NCBI GenBank assembly: GCA_963812915.1
Contig: CAWEXB010000007.1
Span: 62,001 to 126,000 of the forward strand
Source of the DNA: JACVRW01 sp963812915
Lineage (GTDB): Bacteria; Actinomycetota; Thermoleophilia; Solirubrobacterales; Thermoleophilaceae
Length of the DNA: 64,000 nucleotides
Direction of reading: 5' to 3'
Made by a program: the position numbers and the translations under genes. The notes under the pieces were generated by a model. It did no database searches. It had not been told where the DNA came from and worked only from the letters and a program-made list of their open reading frames with translations. The stretch's first letter is position 1. Every line of letters starts with the position of its first letter. This document shows positions 32,945 to 43,178 of the stretch, in pieces.

Positions 32945-34137
32945 GCGAAGCCGCGCCGGGAGCACTCCGCTCTCACGTGTCGAGCGCAGCCGCACGGTCG
33001 CGCTCCGCCCTGCGCGGGAGCGTCCGCGGGGCGCCTCGAAGAGAGCGGCGCGTGTTCGCCGCCGCAGCCTTCGGCTTCGCCGCCGTCCTACCGCTCTTCC
33101 TCGGCGAGGGCAGCAGCGCGATGCACAACATGGTCCTGGCGGCGGCCTACGTGATCATGGCGCTGGGCCTGAACATCGTCGTGGGCTTCGCCGGGCTGCT
33201 CGACCTGGGGTACGTGGCGTTCTTCGCGATCGGGGCGCACGTCGCCGGGCACTTCGGATCCGCGTTCTGGGCGGGCGCCGGGGACGGCGCCGGCATCGCC
33301 CTCTTCGTCGGCGAGCCGGCCGCCAGCATGCCCGGCATCCACTTCAACTTCCTCATCATCCTCGTCCTGGCGATCATCGCGACCACGATCGCCGGCGTGC
33401 TGATCGGGGTGCCGACGTTGCGCCTGCGCGGCGACTATGTCGGCATCGTCACGCTCGCGTTCGGCGAGATCATCGGGCAGGTCGCGGCCAACGGCCGGGA
33501 GATCGAGCTCTTCGGTGGATCGCTCACCGGGGGATCCGGCGGCATGTCCGCCATCGACAAGATCGACCTGCCGTTCCTCGAGCGCTTCGGTGCGCTGGAC
33601 CTGCGTCCCTGGTACTGGTTCGCCCTCACGCTCGTCGTACTGATGTTGTTCGTCAACTTCCGGCTGCGCGACTCGCGGGTGGGCAGGGCGTGGATCGCGC
33701 TGCGCGACGACGAGGGCGCGGCGGCGTGCGCGGGCGTTCCGATCGTGCGCACGAAGCTGCTGGCGTACGGGGTGGGAGCCGCGCTGGGCGGCGTGTCCGG
33801 CGCCTTCCTCGCGTCGTACTTGAGCACCGTCAATCCCAATCAATTCACGTACTCGTTCTCGATCTTCATCCTCGCCATGATCGTGCTGGGCGGCCTGGGC
33901 TCGATCTGGGGCGTCGTCGTCGGCGCGATCATCCTGTCGGCGATCAACCACTACCTGCTGCCCGAGGTCCTCTATGGCGTCCCCAGCAACCTGGGGCTGG
34001 ACTTCGACCTGTCGGAGATCTCGTCAGGCATCTATGGCTTCCTGCTGGTGATCATCATGCTCCTGCGACCGGCGGGGCTGCTTCCGGAACGGCGCCACAG
34101 GACGACGTTGGGAGTTCAAGAGCGCCAGCACGCGTAG
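32941..34137 (+). CDS. livM: Branched-chain amino acid-type ABC transporter permease (LivM-like)
   Basis: Inner-membrane permease of 398 aa from ATG 32941, coupled to the CGNR gene. Around nine hydrophobic segments are visible, with LivM-typical stretches NMVLAAAYVIMALGLNIVVGFAGLLDLGYVAFFAIGAH, GVLIGVPTLRLRGDYVGIVTLAFGEII, GRAWIALRDDEGAAACAGVPIVRTKLLAYGVGAALGGVSGA (the loop contacting the ATPase) and IFILAMIVLGGLGSIWGVVVGAIIL. No LivH, ATPase or binding protein adjoins it here; it may pair with the livFG/binding-protein set at the left edge or be an orphan. Substrate unknown. Confidence 0.9.
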   Translation: MSEAAPGALRSHVSSAAARSRSALRGSVRGAPRRERRVFAAAAFGFAAVLPLFLGEGSSAMHNMVLAAAYVIMALGLNIVVGFAGLLDLGYVAFFAIGAHVAGHFGSAFWAGAGDGAGIALFVGEPAASMPGIHFNFLIILVLAIIATTIAGVLIGVPTLRLRGDYVGIVTLAFGEIIGQVAANGREIELFGGSLTGGSGGMSAIDKIDLPFLERFGALDLRPWYWFALTLVVLMLFVNFRLRDSRVGRAWIALRDDEGAAACAGVPIVRTKLLAYGVGAALGGVSGAFLASYLSTVNPNQFTYSFSIFILAMIVLGGLGSIWGVVVGAIILSAINHYLLPEVLYGVPSNLGLDFDLSEISSGIYGFLLVIIMLLRPAGLLPERRHRTTLGVQERQHA

Positions 34138-34213
34138 ACGGGTGAACCTTGAGGCCGGAGAACGAGCAGATCGCGAGCGGCGGCGGCCGGCCCAACCTCA
34201 CCGCTCGCCCTAG

Positions 34214-34804
34214 TCACGCTTCGCCGGGCCTCAGCGGCTCAGCGGCGGCGCGGCCCCAGGCCGAATCCTGGTATCGGATCATCGCGATCATCGTCGGCAG
34301 CGCGACCAACGTCCCGGAGATCACGGCCGCGGCAAGCGAGTGATCGAAGATCAGGATCGCCGCCAGGGCCGCGGTCGAGCCGGCGAGCACCGCCGTGATC
34401 ACCGCGACCATACCGGCGACCGTCCGGTATCCCTGCCAGCGATCGCCCGGCACTCGCTGCATGAGGAGCCGCTCCGCGGGCGGGACGCTCAGCAGGTACG
34501 TCGCGATCTCCGGCGCGTGCTCGAAGTAGTAGCCGCGCAGCAGGGCGATCCGGCGCGCGGACTCAGTGTCCTCAATCGAGGACTGCAGCGCCCGCTCGAA
34601 GGTGACGAACCCGACGAAGGCCAGGGTCGGGAGGAGAACCAGGCCGAACCCGTAGAAGGCCGCTCCCAAGCTGCTTGCGGTCGCCACCAGGCCCAGGGCG
34701 ACGAGGCCGCCGGAGACCGACGCGAGGAACATGTTCGCCCGGCCGTTCGACTCGGCGATCGTCGCGGACCGAGCGCCCTGGAGCACGAAGTGCTCCGTGG
34801 TCAC
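34214..34804 (-). CDS. Hypothetical membrane protein
   Basis: Protein of 196 aa with four predicted membrane segments in two hairpins (about 27-50, 54-72, 127-149, 152-175) separated by a soluble loop rich in charged residues (RALQSSIEDTESARRIALLRGYYFEHAPEIATYLLS). I do not recognise a named family; similar small actinobacterial proteins are annotated only as membrane proteins. Convergent with the LivM gene and preceded by a separate upstream region shared with the M15 gene. Confidence 0.7.
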   Translation of the reverse strand: MTTEHFVLQGARSATIAESNGRANMFLASVSGGLVALGLVATASSLGAAFYGFGLVLLPTLAFVGFVTFERALQSSIEDTESARRIALLRGYYFEHAPEIATYLLSVPPAERLLMQRVPGDRWQGYRTVAGMVAVITAVLAGSTAALAAILIFDHSLAAAVISGTLVALPTMIAMIRYQDSAWGRAAAEPLRPGEA

Positions 34805-35105
34805 GAACGTGACCGCCGCGGAGCGCGGGTCGGCGCCGTCGGTGGCGTCTTGGTCGCTGATGGGCGGAATGGCGATCCGATGCTTTCACCGGTGACGGAT
34901 GGCATCCGCCCACAGACCCGCCGAGCGCTAGCCAAACCGTTGAGCGGGACGGCCCTTGCCCTTCGGCATTGCAGGAGCGAGCCGGCGGTCCGAATTGCGC
35001 TCGCATTTCTTGTCCAAGCAAGCGATTAGGCGCGCCTACCGTGGCCGCGGCCTTCACGTGACAGCGGACACCCGGCTTGAAGATTCGTCCGCCACACTCC
35101 GAAGC

Positions 35106-36269
35106 ATGCTGCGCTTCGGGCTGCCCGCGCTGGTCGTCCTCGCGCTCGTGGCCGTCGCCCTCGCTGCGCGAGGCGAGGATCGAGGATCACCGGGCCGCCG
35201 CGTGGCGCCACCCGGTCCGGAACCAGCCGTTGCGACGGCTCGGCCGCCGCGCGCCGCGCTCGTGCGGGGGCCCGACGATCTGCGGGCAGCCGCGCGCCGC
35301 CTTGCCCGGCTGCGGGGTGTCCGCCGCGCAGCGCTCGTCGGCCGAGGCACCGCGCTCGTAAGGGAGGTCCGCGCCCGCGACGGCCGGCTCGTACAGCGGG
35401 TGCGCGACGGATTCGCGCTCGCGCTCGACGTCGCCGCGGTCGAGCCGCGCGCCTGGGCGGCGGCGCTCACCGAGGCCGAGCGGGCGCCGGTAGCACGCCT
35501 GCGGCGTGGCGAGGTACTGCTGTCCGCGACCGCCGCGCGGCTGCGGGGTGTCGGCGGGGGAGCGACGCTGGTACTCGCCGCGGGCGGCCGCCTGAGAGTT
35601 CGCGGGGTCGTACCGGACGAGGTCGCGCAGTCTGCGGAGTTGCTCGCGCACCTGCGCGACCGGCGTGTGCAGGCGCGTCCGCGGAACGTTCTGGTGCTGC
35701 TCAGGCCCGCGTCCCAGCTCGGCGAGCGGCGGCTCGAGCGGGTCGCCACCGACGGCGAGCCAACCCGGGCGCGCCCGCTTTTTGACGGCGACGACGCCGG
35801 CGAGGCTCAGGATGGTCCTGCGCGACCGGCGGAGCTGAAGGCGCGTTTCGGCGAGCCGGCGGTCGGCCTTCCCTACGGCGAAGACTGGGTCAGGTTGGAG
35901 CCCAGTTTCCTCCGCCGTTACATCGTCACCCGCCGGGTGCCGCTGCTCGGCGCCGTGACCTGCCACCGCCGGATGATTCCCGCGCTGAGGTCGGCGATGG
36001 CGGGGCTCCGACGCCGCGGTCTCGGCCACCTCGTGGACGCGGCCGAGTACGCCGGCTGCTATGCGCCACGCCGGATCCAGCCGAGCGGGACGCTGTCCCT
36101 CCACGCCTGGGGCCTCGCGGTCGACCTCAACGCGGCATCGAACCCGGTCGGCGGCGAGTCGAACCAGGACCCGCGCCTCGTCCGGGCAATGGAGCGCAAC
36201 GGCTTCTCCTGGGGCGGGGACTTCCCGACGGTGCCCGACCCCATGCACTTCGAGTTCCGCGGACGGTGA
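35106..36269 (+). CDS. M15-family D-alanyl-D-alanine carboxypeptidase-like protein
   Basis: Exported cell-wall hydrolase-like protein, 387 aa from ATG 35106. The N-terminus is a signal/anchor (LRFGLPALVVLALVAVALAARG) followed by a long Arg/Ala-rich region of unknown fold (about 30-240) and a C-terminal M15-type domain. In that domain GTLSLHAWGLAVDLNAASNP provides the first His and Asp and VPDPMHFEFRG the last His of the zinc site, the standard S-x-H-x2-G-x-A-x-D and H-F-E pattern. Expected to cleave peptidoglycan stem peptides. The middle region is poorly conserved in composition but in frame. Confidence 0.82.
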   Translation: MLRFGLPALVVLALVAVALAARGEDRGSPGRRVAPPGPEPAVATARPPRAALVRGPDDLRAAARRLARLRGVRRAALVGRGTALVREVRARDGRLVQRVRDGFALALDVAAVEPRAWAAALTEAERAPVARLRRGEVLLSATAARLRGVGGGATLVLAAGGRLRVRGVVPDEVAQSAELLAHLRDRRVQARPRNVLVLLRPASQLGERRLERVATDGEPTRARPLFDGDDAGEAQDGPARPAELKARFGEPAVGLPYGEDWVRLEPSFLRRYIVTRRVPLLGAVTCHRRMIPALRSAMAGLRRRGLGHLVDAAEYAGCYAPRRIQPSGTLSLHAWGLAVDLNAASNPVGGESNQDPRLVRAMERNGFSWGGDFPTVPDPMHFEFRGR

Positions 36270-36721
36270 CCGGCCGCCGGGCGCTTCGGTGATGGCCGCC
36301 TGCTCGCACCCGCGCGGCGACCCTCGTTGGGCCCCCGCCCCAACGACGACTGTCCGACGAGGGGAACGCCGACCGCACGAAGACCTCGCGCCAGCGCTTG
36401 ATCGAGCGATCGAGGAGGCGTGGAGGTCGCCGGGCGGGACGGGGCGTGAGTGATGGCCCATGACGATCCGATCCAGGCTCTCGGCCTAGCCAACTCCGAA
36501 CCGAGTGGCCGCCGCGACTAGGAGAGGCGTCTGGCGTTCGGCGCCTGGAAGGCCGCGCTCAGAAGGATCGTCCCGCTGGTCGCAATCGCGGCGTGCCTCA
36601 GCAAGCGCCGACGCCGCGATATGGGCCGAGTCGAAGACATCCCTGAACCATGGGACGCAGTTCGCTCCGACCTGCTGGAACTACGGGCCGCGTTGGCGGC
36701 TCGCGACCTCCTGAGTCCCAG
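36270..36721. other. Gap with a possible short gene fragment at 36522-36725 (+)
   Basis: No complete gene is visible. On the plus strand a frame open from 36522 to a TAG at 36723-36725 has strongly GC-biased third positions and reads GAWKAALRRIVPLVAIAACL then RRDMGRVEDIPEPWDAVRSDLLELRAALAARDLL. It has no good start codon and no family I recognise, so it may be the 3' end of a lost gene. Confidence 0.3.
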
Positions 36722-37468
36722 TTAGGGCATAACCACGGTCGTGTTGAACGGCAGGACGAAGAACGGTCCGAAGACCGTCGCCTGATCTGTGCCGGGGCCG
36801 AGGTTCAGGTTCGCCGTCTGGTGGCAGGTGCCGGAATCCACGATCTGGTGGACGGCCTGACCCGTCGTGCGGTCGATGTTGACGCGGCCGACCAGCGACG
36901 CGCGGTCGCGAATCCGGCCGTCGGCGTCGACGAAGAAGGCGTGGATTGGGGCCGTCGACGAGAACGAGGTCGGGGTCATGACCTCGTGGGCGAGATCGGT
37001 CATCAACAGCCGGAACTGCTCGCCGGCCTCGTTGGTCACGGTCCCCTCGAGCGTGCCCACGAACGTGATGATCGTCGGGAAGGCCGTCGCGAACGCCGGC
37101 GTGTACGGAAGCGGGCGCGGCACGGTGCTGGACGAGCGCTGCGTGATGTCGAAGACGGCCGAGACGATCCGGTAGGTCCCGTTCTCGCAAATGAACGGCC
37201 GCCGGTTGGGGTTCGGCCCCAAATTCTGCTGGGCTCGTTGTATCGGGAAGCCCGCCTCCGGGATCCCGAAGCTCTCATCATCGATGCGGGTGACGACTTG
37301 GTCCTTGTTGAGCGTGACCTTGAAGCCCGGGCCGTCCGCCTTCACGCGCCCGCCGCTTTCCTTGATGCCGAATCCGGCCGCGCCTTCCTGCGCGGACGCG
37401 GTCCCGGTGAGCAGCGCTCCGAGTGCGAGCGCAGAAACGACGATGCGTGCGAGGCCCTTCATGGTCAT
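36722..37468 (-). CDS. Hypothetical secreted protein
   Basis: Exported protein of 248 aa with a clear signal peptide (MKGLARIVVSALALGALLTGTASA-Q). The mature part, FGIKESGGRVKADGPGFKVTLNKDQVVTRIDDESFGIPEAGFP, has no named domain that I recognise; two cysteines (FICENG and GTCHQT) could pair. ATG 37468 has AGGGGGAG five bases upstream; a second ATG lies two codons further. Similar secreted proteins of unknown function occur in soil actinobacteria. It faces the IS110 element. Confidence 0.65.
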   Translation of the reverse strand: MTMKGLARIVVSALALGALLTGTASAQEGAAGFGIKESGGRVKADGPGFKVTLNKDQVVTRIDDESFGIPEAGFPIQRAQQNLGPNPNRRPFICENGTYRIVSAVFDITQRSSSTVPRPLPYTPAFATAFPTIITFVGTLEGTVTNEAGEQFRLLMTDLAHEVMTPTSFSSTAPIHAFFVDADGRIRDRASLVGRVNIDRTTGQAVHQIVDSGTCHQTANLNLGPGTDQATVFGPFFVLPFNTTVVMP

Positions 37469-37756
37469 GTCGCTCCCCCTTTGTGCCGTGGCCGCGCAAC
37501 ATATCGGGTTCCGCTCAGGCGGCGGGCGCTGTGATTGCCTGCTAGGAATTGGCGCCGCGCCGGGATCCGGCGCCGAGGCTCAGCCGCATGCGCGCCCACC
37601 GTGGGTGCTTGATGCGAGGGAGGGGCCAGCGCCCGCTGCAAGTGGCTCCGCGCGGTGCTCGGTTTCGCGCAAAGATGGCATGAACCGGGGCCTCCCCCGC
37701 TCAGCGCGAGAGACTCGCGCGAATTGACAGTTGTCGGAGCTGTAGAGGAGGCCCCA

Positions 37757-38778
37757 ATGGCGATCGTAGCCGGGTTCGACGTGCATCGAGCGCAGATCAC
37801 CTTCGACGCCCTCGACCGGGAGACGGGCGAGGTGAAGCGTGGCCGCATCCGGGCCACGCCGGAGGCCGTGCGCGAGTGGGCGGGCGGGCTCGCCGGCGCG
37901 GAGCTTGACGTCGCGGTCGAGGCGGGCACGGGCTGGTTGTTTGTGTGCGAGGCGCTGCGGGAGGCGGGCGCCGTCGCGCATCTGGCCGAGCCGGTCGAGA
38001 CGAGCGCGCTGAGAGGCAAGAAGCGCCGCGCCAAGACCGATCGCGAGGACGCGCGGTGGCTGCGTACGCTGCTGTGCGAGGGCCGGCTCCGGAGGCCTGG
38101 ATCCCGCCGGCGCACGTGCGCGAATGGCGCACCCGCGCCCGGCTGCGCAAGACGCTCGTCGACGAGCGCACGACATGGCTGCAGCGAGTCCAAGCCACGC
38201 TGTTCCACCACGGCATCGCGGGCGCGCCGGACAAGCTGCTGAGCGCGCAGGGCCGCGAGTTCCTCGACCGGCTCGAGCTGCCCGACGCGGCCAGCGAACG
38301 GATCGATGTGGCGCTTTCGATGATCGAGGCGCTCGACCGCCAGCTCGCCCCGCTCGAGCGCCAGCTGCGCCAACTGGCCCGCCGCCAAACCGGCTGCCGG
38401 GCGCTGATGGCCCACTACGGCATTGGCGAGCTGACCGCCCCCACGATCCTCTGCGAGCTCGGCGACGTGACGCGCCTGTCGGCCTCGCGCAAGGCGGTGC
38501 GCTGCGCCGGACTCGACGTCGGCGTACACCGCTCCGACCGCCGCTCGCGGGCCGGCAAGCTGACCCGCCAGGGCTCGCCGCAGCTGCGCTGGGCACTCTA
38601 CGAGTCAGCCCAAGCGGCCTGTCGGCCCACCAGTCCCGACCGCGCCGACTACCTCGCGCTCAAGGCGCGCGGGCTCTCGCACACCAGGGCGTCACTGACG
38701 ATCGCCCGCAAGCTCGCCCGGCGCTGCTTCCACACGCTGCGCGAGCTCGGCCCAGACGCCTTGGAACCCGTCATCTGA
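37757..38778 (+). mobile_element. IS110-family transposase, one frame break
   Basis: Transposase of an IS110-type element. The first frame (ATG 37757, ribosome site GAGGAG) carries the RuvC-like DEDD N-terminal domain: AIVAGFDVHRAQITFDAL, DVAVEAGTGWLFVCEAL and RRAKTDREDARWLRTLL. One missing base in a C run near 38090 shifts it into the second frame, PEAWIPPAHVREWRTRARLRKTLVDERTTWLQRVQATLFHHGI, then the C-terminal transposase domain with RQTGCRALMAHYGIGELTAPTILCELGDVTRLSASRKAVRCAGLDVGVHRS and GSPQLRWALYESA (catalytic Ser region). Repaired length about 340 aa. IS110 elements have no classical terminal repeats, so the ends cannot be set; flanking non-coding DNA with TTGACA at 37723 and 39030 may belong to it. 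Confidence 0.85.
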
Positions 38779-39145
38779 ACCCTCTCCGCCGATCCATTCC
38801 GCCAAGCCCACCATTCCCAGATGACACGCAGTCTTCCGGCCGCTCCCGCAACTGTCGCGACTCCCGCCCGAGGGCGGCGGTCCACCAAAGACCGAGCGGC
38901 CGGAGTCGTTCCCCGCGGATCGACCCATCGACCATCACGTCGCCGACCCCACGGTCGAGCACCCAGATAAGCCCGGGCGCCCGCGGAACGATCGGAACCA
39001 CACCGCTCCACAATCACTCGCCGCCGCAACTTGACAACGGCCCCGGTTCAGATAAGCGGCACTCAGCGTCGGACTGCTTCCTCGCAAAGGGGCGGCGAGG
39101 GGCGCGCCCTCGATTGGCCGCGGCGTCCCTCTCGCATCTCGTGCG
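38779..39145. other. Non-coding DNA downstream of the IS110 transposase
   Basis: About 370 bases with no credible gene. Probably includes the right non-coding end of the IS110-type element; a TTGACAACGGCC stretch at about 39030 partly mirrors TTGACAGTTGTC at 37723 on the left side. Confidence 0.35.
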
Positions 39146-40816
39146 GCGGTCTTGACGCGAGCCATTCGAGTCGGCGAGACTGGCTTCCGGAGCGCGTTTC
39201 GAGGCCAGGAGGCCGAGGATGTTTGGTTCTAAGCGGCGCCCTATCGCCGGCCGGGGTTGGCTCGTGGCGGTGGTGGCCGCTCTTCCCGCATGTGTGCCTG
39301 CCGGAAGCGGTGTTATGGCGCGGGAGGCGGGCTGCGCTGGTGGCGGGGGAGCGGCTGTGCCGGGTTGGAGCTATCTGGCTTGCGGGTGCGGAGGGGTCGC
39401 GATCGAGCTTGGCGGGCGGCCCGGGGCCGTGCGGCGGCGAGCGAGCGGGCGCGTGGCGGCTCTGGTGGCGGCGTTCGTCTTCGCTGCCGGTGGGCGTTCT
39501 GGTGGCCGGGGTGGGGTCGGCGCTGGGCGCCCCCAGCTGGCGCCGTCGGGTGCCAACACGGTTGCACTTCTCCACCCGGCGACGACACGTTCACCGTCTG
39601 GGGGCGTCAGCGGGGCCAGCTTCGACGTGTTCGGCGCCCAGGGCGGTGACGTGCTGAGACTTTACGTTCGGTGGTTTCGGCGGTCACGCCAGCGCCGAGC
39701 TTGGGCTCACCCCCGGTGCACGCTGACGGTGGTCGTGGGTGGCCGGGGAGGTCTGCGAACACGTCCGTCCCTGCCAACGAATCGCCCGGTGGCGGCGGCG
39801 TCAACGGCGGGGCGGCCGGCGGCGCGGATATTGCCGGGCAGCGGGGGAGGCGGTGCCTCCGACGTGCGCATGGGCGGCAGCGCCCTCTCGACCGGGTGCT
39901 CGTCGCCGGCGGCGGCGGCGGGGCGGCGAACTCCAGGACACCTCGGCGGGGGCGGTGGCGGGCTGACCGGGACCGCCGGCATCGGAGGGGACCCAGCAGG
40001 GGGCGGAGGAAGCGCGGGCGATCAGACCGGCGCAAGCGGGAGCGGCCAGCTGGGCGCGGCAGCGCGGGCGCGGATGGAAGTGCCAGATTCGAGGACGTGG
40101 GTGGTGGCGGTGGTGGCGGCGGCTACTACGGCGGGGCCGGCGGCCGCGTCAGGGGTGGCGGCGGCGGCGGCAGCGGTTTCGGGCCCGCCGGCGTGGTCTT
40201 CGAGACCGGCGTGCAGCAGGGAGAGGGGCGGGTGGTGGTGACCTACACGACGCCGGCGGCGCGCTGTCTTGGACGGACGGCGACGGTCGTCGCGCCGGCG
40301 GGCGGCGGGCGACGCGCGGCACGCCCGGCAACGACGTGATCGTGGGCTCCAGGGGACCTGACCGTATCGCCTCGGGAGGAGGCCGCGACCTGGTCTGCAG
40401 CCGCGGCGGCGACGACGTGGTCAGCACGGGCGCGGGCGTCGACGGGTCTCCGCGGGCCCCGGCGATGATCGGGTCGCGACCGGCCGCGGGGCCGACAGCG
40501 TCAACCCCGGCAGCGGCCGCGATCGGGTCAGCACCGGCCCGGGCAACGACCAGGTCGGCCTTGCCGGCAGTACCGGCGATCGCGTCGACTGCGGAACGGG
40601 CGTCGACGACGCCCACCGCGACCGGGCCGACCGGCTCAGGCGCTGCGAAGCGGTCCGCCCGCGCTAGCCCCCGCGCCCCCAGCACGCTCCACTACCAGCG
40701 ACCGGCGACACGCCGGCGCCCTACCGCAACGGACCGCGTTCCGTGCTGCAACGACGCACCGACCGCTCAAGTTCCACGCCAACCAGCCGCCAGCGGCGCG
40801 CCCTCGTCACCGCTCC
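39146..40816 (+). repeat. 1.7-kb direct repeat, copy 1
   Basis: Matches 50445-52151 nearly base for base over long stretches. The match starts at GCGGTCTTGACGCGAGCC, runs through a strong ribosome site, a glycine-rich/RTX-like gene and its 3' flank, and ends at CGTCACCGCTCC. Copies have the same orientation and are 9.6 kb apart. Confidence 0.88.
39219..40667 (+). pseudogene. Secreted glycine-rich/RTX-like repeat protein, copy 1, several frame breaks
   Basis: The repaired product would have a signal peptide (VAALVAAFVFAAGG then VLVAGVGSALGA), a glycine-rich domain (ASFDVFGAQGGD, LTVVVGGRGG, GYYGGAG, SGFGPAGVVFETGVQQGEGRVVVTY) and a C-terminal block of RTX/hemolysin-like repeats (TPGNDVIVGSRGPDRIASGGGRDLVCSRGGDDVVSTGAG, then DRVATGRGADSVNPGSGRDRV) ending at TAG 40665. 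At least six single-base shifts interrupt it. ATG 39219 has AGGAGG six bases upstream, as in copy 2, although a GTG at 39453 directly before the signal peptide is the alternative. Likely a cell-surface or exported calcium-binding protein. Confidence 0.7.
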
Positions 40817-41136
40817 GTTCGCGTGGTAGGAGCGAAGAGTCAGAGCCGCCGGCTCGCTAGTGCTTTCGCCTGGCTGCACAAGTTCCGGGTCCGAGCGGAG
40901 CGAACTGCTGCCTTCCATGTCCACTGCGGGAGCCAGCTCGGTGCCGGCCGAGACGCTCGCATGTCGCGCCAGCAGCAGGAGCGCAGCTTTGAGACTCCTT
41001 GCTGCTCGACGGAGTGGGATCTCGCGCGTGGGGTTTCGCCGGGTCTGCATCCGCGTCCTCGCCCGCGGGGCGGGCGCGCAGCCGCGAGATGCGGCTCTAC
41101 AGCGCGGAAAACAAATAAGGAGTGGGCTTCCCCAGA
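40817..41136. other. Gap without a recognisable gene
   Basis: About 320 bases between the repeat copy and the decarboxylase-like remnant. Open frames are compositionally odd and unlike any family; nothing else seen. Confidence 0.4.
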
Positions 41137-41711
41137 TGACGACGAGGGGCTCAGACGGTACTGCGGTTAGCGCACGGTCGGGCGGTACCACGAAGCCAGC
41201 CTCCAATTCAGGGTCAACTCGAGGGCGAGACGTACTGGTTCGAGTGCAAGAACATCGTCGACTCATACGCCGGCTTCGCTGCTGGGCGGGAAATGTTCGG
41301 CATCCCCAAGAAGATGGACTGGTTCACCTGGGGGAAGTCGCCCGAGACCGGCCTCAACGTCCAGGCGGGCCGTGGGACTGCGCTCCTGCTCCTCACGGCA
41401 TCGTTCATCCCTCAGACGCTGACGGAGCTCGGGGCCGAGCTGTCGAGCTTGACGGTCCAAGTGATCCCGACCGGCGTGGGAGGCGCCCCGAGATCCAGGT
41501 CTTCAACGGCTTTTTGGTCCTGATGAGGCGAAGTTCGAGGTCGGCGCCGACGGTTACGTGTTTGCTGGGTTCGGCACTCTCGCGTTCAACTCGCGGTCGC
41601 TGTTCGATCCGTGGCATGAGTTCGATGTTCTTGAGATGCTCGACGCCCAGTATCTCGGCGGGTATAACTCGCTGACCCATGGGGACGGGGGCGGTCCTCA
41701 AGAAGTACTGA
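41137..41711 (+). pseudogene. Acetoacetate decarboxylase-like gene, truncated and frame-broken
   Basis: The first frame reads LEGETYWFECKNIVDSYAGFAAGREMFGIPKKMDWF, the ADC-family segment with the conserved G-R-E-x-x-G-x-P-K-K. Two missing bases (near 41487 and 41520) and one extra G near 41690 lead through PEIQVFNGFLVL and DEAKFEVGADGYVFAGFGTLAFNSRSLFDPWHEFDVLEMLDAQYLGGYNSL to VLKKY and a stop at 41711. The N-terminal third is missing upstream of 41137. Acts, if alive, on beta-keto acids or related compounds; it directly precedes an SDR gene, a pairing that suggests one small pathway. Confidence 0.65.
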
Positions 41712-41787
41712 GCCGAGACCGGGGGCCTCAATCCGGCCAGCGGCGTGGAGCGCTTGCTGGCGGGTTTGTTGGAACTGGAAGTAGGAG

Positions 41788-42567
41788 ATGCCTGGAAGAC
41801 TTGAAGGACGGGTCATCGTTGTGACGGGAGGCGCGTCGGGCATCGGCGAGGCGATGTGTCGAGGTATGGCGAGAGAAGGTGCCGACGTCGTCATCGCGGA
41901 TCTCAACACGGCGCTCGGTGAGTCGGTCGCGTCCTCGATCCAGACCGATGCCGGATCGGCATCGGCCGTGAACACCGACGTCACTGACCGGGCCTCAGTT
42001 CGCGACGCCGTTGCGCATGCCGTGGAGGCTCACGGTCGCCTCGACGCCTTCTTCAACAACGCCGGGGTGAACTCGCCGCTGAAGTTTCTCGACGTCACTG
42101 AGCAGAACTGGGAGTTCATCATGAAGGTGAACGCCCTCGGCGTCCTAATCGGGATGCAAGAGGCCGCGCACCAGTTCATCCGGCAGGGGGGCGGCGGAAA
42201 GATCGTCAACACGGCGTCGGTCGCCAGCCGCACGGGCTTCCCGGACGTTGCGCCCTATTCGGCGTCGAAGGCCGCAGTACTGTCGTTGATTCAGGCGGGC
42301 GCTAGAGCCCTCGCCCCGCACAAGATCACCGTCAACGGCTTCGCGCCAGGCGTCGTAGCGACACCGTTGTGGACCCAGCTCGACCGCGATCTCGAGGCCA
42401 TCGGCGAGGGCGACGCGGGTTTCGACTCGCTGTCCAGCCAGATCCTCCAGGGCCGGCCGGCCCAGCCGGAGGACATCGTCCCCACCGCGATCTTCCTCGC
42501 CGCGCCGGACTCGGACTACATGACCGGGCAGGTCATCGCGATCGACGGCGGGATGATCCTCGTGTGA
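41788..42567 (+). CDS. Short-chain dehydrogenase/reductase (SDR)
   Basis: Classical SDR of 259 aa that oxidises or reduces an alcohol/ketone with NAD(P). Cofactor motif TGGASGIG at residues 13-20, NNAG at 90-93, catalytic Ser near 143 (NTASVASRTG), Tyr157 and Lys161 in YSASK, and the C-terminal YMTGQVIAIDGGMIL. The DLN after strand 2 (VIADLN) points to NAD rather than NADP. It lies 76 bases after the decarboxylase-like gene; substrate unknown. Confidence 0.93.
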   Translation: MPGRLEGRVIVVTGGASGIGEAMCRGMAREGADVVIADLNTALGESVASSIQTDAGSASAVNTDVTDRASVRDAVAHAVEAHGRLDAFFNNAGVNSPLKFLDVTEQNWEFIMKVNALGVLIGMQEAAHQFIRQGGGGKIVNTASVASRTGFPDVAPYSASKAAVLSLIQAGARALAPHKITVNGFAPGVVATPLWTQLDRDLEAIGEGDAGFDSLSSQILQGRPAQPEDIVPTAIFLAAPDSDYMTGQVIAIDGGMILV

Positions 42568-43178
42568 ACCGCGGTCCTCCTTCGAACGTCGCGCCGACGG
42601 AGACCGAGTTCTCGCAGCGCTTCGAGGGCACCTTCGCCGACGGCGGCGACACGATCCGAGGCCTAGAGCAGCTCTCCTACGACGAAGCGAGCGTCCGGAC
42701 GGGCGCGGCCAAGACGGCCGGAGCTCGTCCAGGGCGGGCGTCTCGCATCACGGATCGACACGCTCGCATCGATCCGAACTCAGCACTGCCTCTCCTGACC
42801 CCAACCGCAACCTGCAGAGTGGCCGGCGCATGGGAAGGCGCGCCACTCTCGCGGCGGTCGCGATACGGTCGCGCGCGGCTGTCGCTGCCAGGCGAACGGG
42901 GGAGCGCCGGTCGACCGTTGGCCGGATCCGACTGGTGCGAACCTGCGCTGGCGAGCGAGGAGTTCGCAAGATCGGAGCGGCTTGTTCTCGCTTGACGAAA
43001 CGGCAGCCGAACGGTTCCTGGTGCACGACAACGTCGACGTGTCCGTTTCGGCGGCGTCGGACCTCGCTGACGAGCTTGCCGCGGAAACTCAGCTATACGA
43101 CTCGGTAAGCGCGCCTGAGCCCTTCCCCGTCGGTGTGCCCAATCAGAGCGCCAGATCGGTGGCGGCAGCCTCGTCGCT
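42568..43178. other. Gap with a possible domain remnant
   Basis: No full gene. A plus-strand frame starting at GTG 42564, overlapping the SDR stop, begins TETEFSQRFEGTFADGGDTIRGLEQLSYDEAS, which resembles the C-terminal strand pair of small lipocalin-like (DUF1579-type) proteins and then loses meaning. The rest shows nothing I can support. Confidence 0.35.

Noticed and set aside
39313..40241. Long glycine/arginine-rich frames inside the direct repeat taken as separate genes
   Set aside because: They are out-of-frame readings of one GC-rich gene with single-base shifts; comparison with the second copy shows the true order of frames.
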